Shown here piece after piece: positions 8,238 through 10,465 of a stretch of DNA of 10,465 bases. The notes beneath the pieces are model-generated. The model ran no database searches and had not been told where the DNA came from. It saw nothing but the letters and a program-made list of their open reading frames with translations. The DNA lies in assembly GCA_030374735.1 (NCBI GenBank), contig JASCIV010000905.1:1-10465 (forward strand), read 5' to 3'. How positions within the stretch are numbered: position 1 is the first letter of the stretch; every line of letters starts with the position of its first letter. The DNA is from Gracilaria caudata. Taxonomy: Eukaryota; Rhodophyta; Florideophyceae; Gracilariales; Gracilariaceae. Position numbers and translations under genes: made by a program.

Positions 8238-9451
8238 ATGGAACCGAATAGGACGACACCTCGACTCTCCAGAAGCTCTTCATTCTTATCCCTTTCGAGA
8301 GAAAGGAAGAACCGCAGCTCTTTGAAACATGACATTTCCTTTCTTCTCAACGGCCCCAAACAATCCACGCATGCAACCTCACCGCCTGAACAACAAGTGT
8401 CCTTGCCCTCACCGCAGCCAAAAGCCGATGCTGAAGTGCGACGGAATGTGTGGAGAGAGCAACAGCTGTGGGCAACAAATGAACTTAAGGAGTTCTCTAT
8501 TCGAGGTTCGTCGAGCTCCCGACCTTCCGCTGGAGCGACGGACAACCTCTCGATTACCGAAATGAAGCGAACCTGCGCTCAATGCGGAAAACGTTTCACA
8601 CAGTCCGCAGATCTTAAGAAACAGTACGTTGGAAATCAGTAGATTTGCGAAATTGAGGATAGCGTTGGGTTTCATCTACGATTGCTAGCAGAAAAGAGAG
8701 CGGCGAATGCTAACTACCGAAGAAATGTGCTGCGTTCGCGAAAAGTATTAAGTGTGTTCACCTGAAGGAGAGACCTTACAAGTGCAAGCTTTGTCCTTCG
8801 GCTTTTGGGGAGAAGGGTAACTTGAAGTACGTACATCGTGAAACGCAGACACATACAGACAACACAAACATTGCGTTGTGGCTTCCAAGGTAAGAGTTGC
8901 AGCTTACTAACAGTAATACACGACGTGAAATGATAGCCGGCATGTGAAAGCAGTGCAGTAAGTTGACCATTGTTTTATCTAAGGCTTCGGATGATTCAAG
9001 AACTCTCTCTACTCTATGACTAACTCAATGGATGGCTATTTTGTTTGGACCTGCGTGCGGTGATTGTTTTGCAGCGCAAAGGAAAGACCGTGGGTGTGTC
9101 CTCGATGCGGGTTACAATTCTCGTTCCGCGATAGTTTAACGTAAGTGATCCGAGCGTCATGCAGCGACAGCAACGGGTTCGTGATGCGTACGTAGGTGCT
9201 AACGGTGAGGGCTTCTGTTTTGCGGATTGAAAAGGCGTCATATAAGAGCAGTGCACGAGGACAGCCGGCCGTTTTCATGCGACATCTGTCAGTCAGCGTT
9301 CAAGAAGAAAGGTTCGTGAGCGGCAGGAACAGAACGTTTTGCGAAGGGTGGCGCGGAGCACGAAGATACTAACCCAAGCTGTGGCTACGCGGCGAGGCGA
9401 ACAGACCACCTGATCCGTCACAAGTACGCTCTGCATGGCTGTGGAAAGTAG
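8238..9451 (+). CDS. Four-finger C2H2 zinc-finger protein, six exons
   Basis: Exons are 8238-8623, 8746-8826, 8937-8957, 9075-9140, 9235-9311 and 9405-9451, giving 225 residues and a TAG stop. The start is the first in-frame ATG. The N-terminal half is Ser/Arg/Pro-rich and probably disordered, with a short hydrophobic motif DISFLLN (32-38). Four adjacent fingers follow, all CX2CX12HX4H: C113/C116/H129/H134, C142/C145/H158/H163, C171/C174/H187/H192 and C200/C203/H216/H221. The linkers are LKERPYK, AKERPWV and EDSRPFS, close to the family's TGEKP type. Four residues after the last His the protein ends. Each junction restores a finger exactly, which makes the splice model strong. Tandem C2H2 fingers usually bind DNA, sometimes RNA. 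A sequence-specific nuclear factor is inferred and its targets are unknown. The AG at 8722 after the intron 1 branch site was not chosen because it would break finger 1. Confidence 0.88.
8624..9404 (+). other. Five introns of the C2H2 gene, with branch sites
   Basis: The introns are 8624-8745 (122 nt), 8827-8936 (110), 8958-9074 (117), 9141-9234 (94) and 9312-9404 (93). Donors are GTACGT, GTACGT, GTAAGT, GTAAGT and GTTCGT. Each intron carries a CTAAC branch motif: TGCTAAC 8708-8714, TACTAAC 8905-8911, GACTAAC 9018-9024, TGCTAAC 9197-9203 and TACTAAC 9367-9373. The branch A lies 26-51 nt before the acceptor. Phases are 2, 2, 2, 2 and 1. The third exon is a microexon of 21 nt, encoding RHVKAV plus parts of two split codons. 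Confidence 0.85.
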
Positions 9452-9557
9452 GTGTTAGGACGCGAACGATAGAAGATGCGCAGCGCCCTTGCGTTAGTGA
9501 CGAAACTGGTAGAGCTGTGTAAAGCTGCACGCATGCGCGTCAAACGCGAAGCCGTTA

Positions 9558-9567
9558 CGTCATGACG
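9558..9567. promoter_or_regulatory. 10-bp palindrome with CRE-like half-sites
   Basis: CGTCATGACG is a perfect palindrome, and TACGTCA overlaps it on the left. ACGTCA half-sites are classic contacts of bZIP factors in eukaryotes. Here it is only a sequence match in a stretch with no defined gene. Confidence 0.2.
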
Positions 9568-9670
9568 CGGAAACGAGAAACGCGAGGAGTAACAGTGGTG
9601 TACGTGTACCGCACCCGCATACGCGCGCCGCTGTAATGGGCGCAGTTTCTGTGTACGTGTAGCGCTGCGC

Positions 9671-9696
9671 TGCATGTGCGGCAGCGCGCACATGCA
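9671..9696. repeat. Perfect inverted repeat, 10-bp stem with 6-nt loop
   Basis: TGCATGTGCG at 9671-9680 pairs fully with CGCACATGCA at 9687-9696 across the loop GCAGCG. It lies about 220 nt past the stop codon of the zinc-finger gene. It could form a stable hairpin in RNA near the 3' end or be a binding site. There is no T-tract after it and no evidence for a terminator function in this eukaryotic setting. Confidence 0.6.
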
Positions 9697-9705
9697 CCGA
9701 ACAAC

Positions 9706-9716
9706 CGCGCGCGCGC
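9706..9716. repeat. Short (CG)n alternating tract
   Basis: Eleven bases of strictly alternating C and G, a type of sequence prone to Z-DNA formation, directly right of the hairpin at 9671-9696. Confidence 0.6.
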
Positions 9717-10465
9717 TCACTCCCCAATTCACTTGGCGCAGGCGCCGTGCGCTCGAATTACACCCTGTACACGCCCCCCTGCGCACCGCCCGCACTGGCG
9801 CACAGCTCCATGCATTCCACTCCCATTGCCACGCCCACCCTCCCGCCGCTCAAATCACGAGCTTCCTCTTTGGTCCCCCTCCCTCTCCTTCACATTACAC
9901 AGCAATTGGAAACACAGCGCTACGCGCGTCCCCATTACGTCTACGCACTCTGCATCGTCGACCTACCATACACCCGCCGAGATCATCATAACGCGCGCTC
10001 TCTGCCATGCGCGTAGAGCCACTTGCTGCTGTATCTTTTCGTCCATTCAGCCAGACCCCCGCTTCGCTATTTACACCGCCTGATTTCAAGCGCTTCATGA
10101 AACACACAATCACTGCGCGGATCACAATCGTTCGGCACGCCACAACGCCCACCGCTTCCAGGAATTCCTGTCCTGCCGTGAAAATGCGCATATGGGCCAA
10201 AGCCCTGTGTATGTATCCGCCTATGCACGCACTCGAAGCTTTACACAACCCCATGGCCCATAGTCCAAGCCCGCATGACACGCTGTGACAATGCCGGGCC
10301 ATGCTTTCGCGTGCCCATTGCGTATCGTTCAGCGCCAACCTGAAAATTCGTCAATGCAACGTTGTGTTCGCTCTTTTCCAAACATTGGCCCTTTACAGCT
10401 TGGTTGGCCTTCTGTTTTGCCCCATCGACACAACCCCTTGCGTTGACTCATTCCTATCGGGCCTC

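Larger units (their letters stand above)
9452..10465. other. No supported gene; GC-rich then pyrimidine-rich sequence
   Basis: The first 250 nt are rich in CG and GCGC steps and should contain the 3' UTR of the zinc-finger gene. From about 9760 the + strand becomes C/T-rich (CACCCTCCCGCC, CCCTCCCTCTCC), much like the leader of the first gene, so it may be the upstream region of a + strand gene beyond the window. Open frames exist on both strands, for example a minus-strand ATG frame 10302-9895 of 136 residues. They have skewed Arg/His/Ala/Cys composition and no recognisable motif, so I do not call them. Confidence 0.5.

Noticed and set aside
8219..8545. Minus-strand ORF of 108 residues with several Cys
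   Set aside because: It is the antisense shadow of exon 1 of the zinc-finger gene, and its Cys residues do not form a metal-binding pattern.
9235..9451. Continuation of the zinc-finger protein past 9451 through a donor at GTAGGT
   Set aside because: A GT follows the last codons, but no further finger or good acceptor with a CTAAC site is seen downstream, and the TAG after CGK gives a natural end just past finger 4.
9418..9795. Minus-strand ORF rich in Arg, Ala and Cys
   Set aside because: It overlaps the last exon of the zinc-finger gene at one end and otherwise follows CG-rich repeats. No domain is seen.
9895..10302. Minus-strand ORF of 136 residues
   Set aside because: It has no motif and a skewed Arg/Ala/Cys composition, and it overlaps comparably long open frames on the + strand. 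It looks like a chance ORF in GC-rich DNA.

Overview
The window is nuclear DNA of a eukaryote. It has one long intronless gene, a short gene with a carbohydrate-binding domain, and a zinc-finger gene cut by five spliceosomal introns that share strong donor sites and yeast-like CTAAC branch points. There are no bacterial operons, ribosome binding sites, tRNA or rRNA genes, CRISPR arrays or recognisable transposons. Compact intergenic spacing, a pyrimidine-rich leader and the protein types would fit a unicellular alga (a red alga is a guess) or another protist. The sequence alone does not settle the taxon.

Left part (1-3606, + strand): a pyrimidine-rich 5' leader with a predicted 5'-UTR intron (57-229), then a 963-residue single-exon gene (715-3606). 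It encodes a chromatin-type protein with a PHD finger, an FCS-like CxxC...CxxxC finger, an Arg-Gly tract, a C-terminal zinc ribbon, an AT-hook and a possible SAM-like tail domain.

Middle (3607-5067): a short spacer with microsatellites separates this gene from a convergent minus-strand gene (4113-4556). That gene encodes a small free-standing AMPK-beta-type glycogen-binding module (CBM48) with a repetitive basic tail. It may have an intron in its 5' UTR.

Centre (5068-8137): no long ORF. The minus strand carries many short protein-like blocks and several strong splice donors. I list this as a tentative intron-rich gene or decayed gene of unknown function, with low confidence because several splice paths compete.

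Right (8238-9451, + strand): a six-exon gene for a 225-residue protein with four tandem C2H2 zinc fingers, including a 21-nt microexon. The splice model is strongly supported, because every junction restores a canonical CX2CX12HX4H finger and every intron has a CTAAC branch site. The last kilobase (9452-10465) holds no supported gene, only a hairpin, a CG-alternating tract and pyrimidine-rich stretches that could lead into a gene beyond the window.

The two well-supported large proteins look like nuclear regulators (chromatin reader or adaptor, and DNA-binding factor) and the CBM48 protein looks like a glucan-binding or energy-sensing factor. Nothing shows that they act in one pathway.
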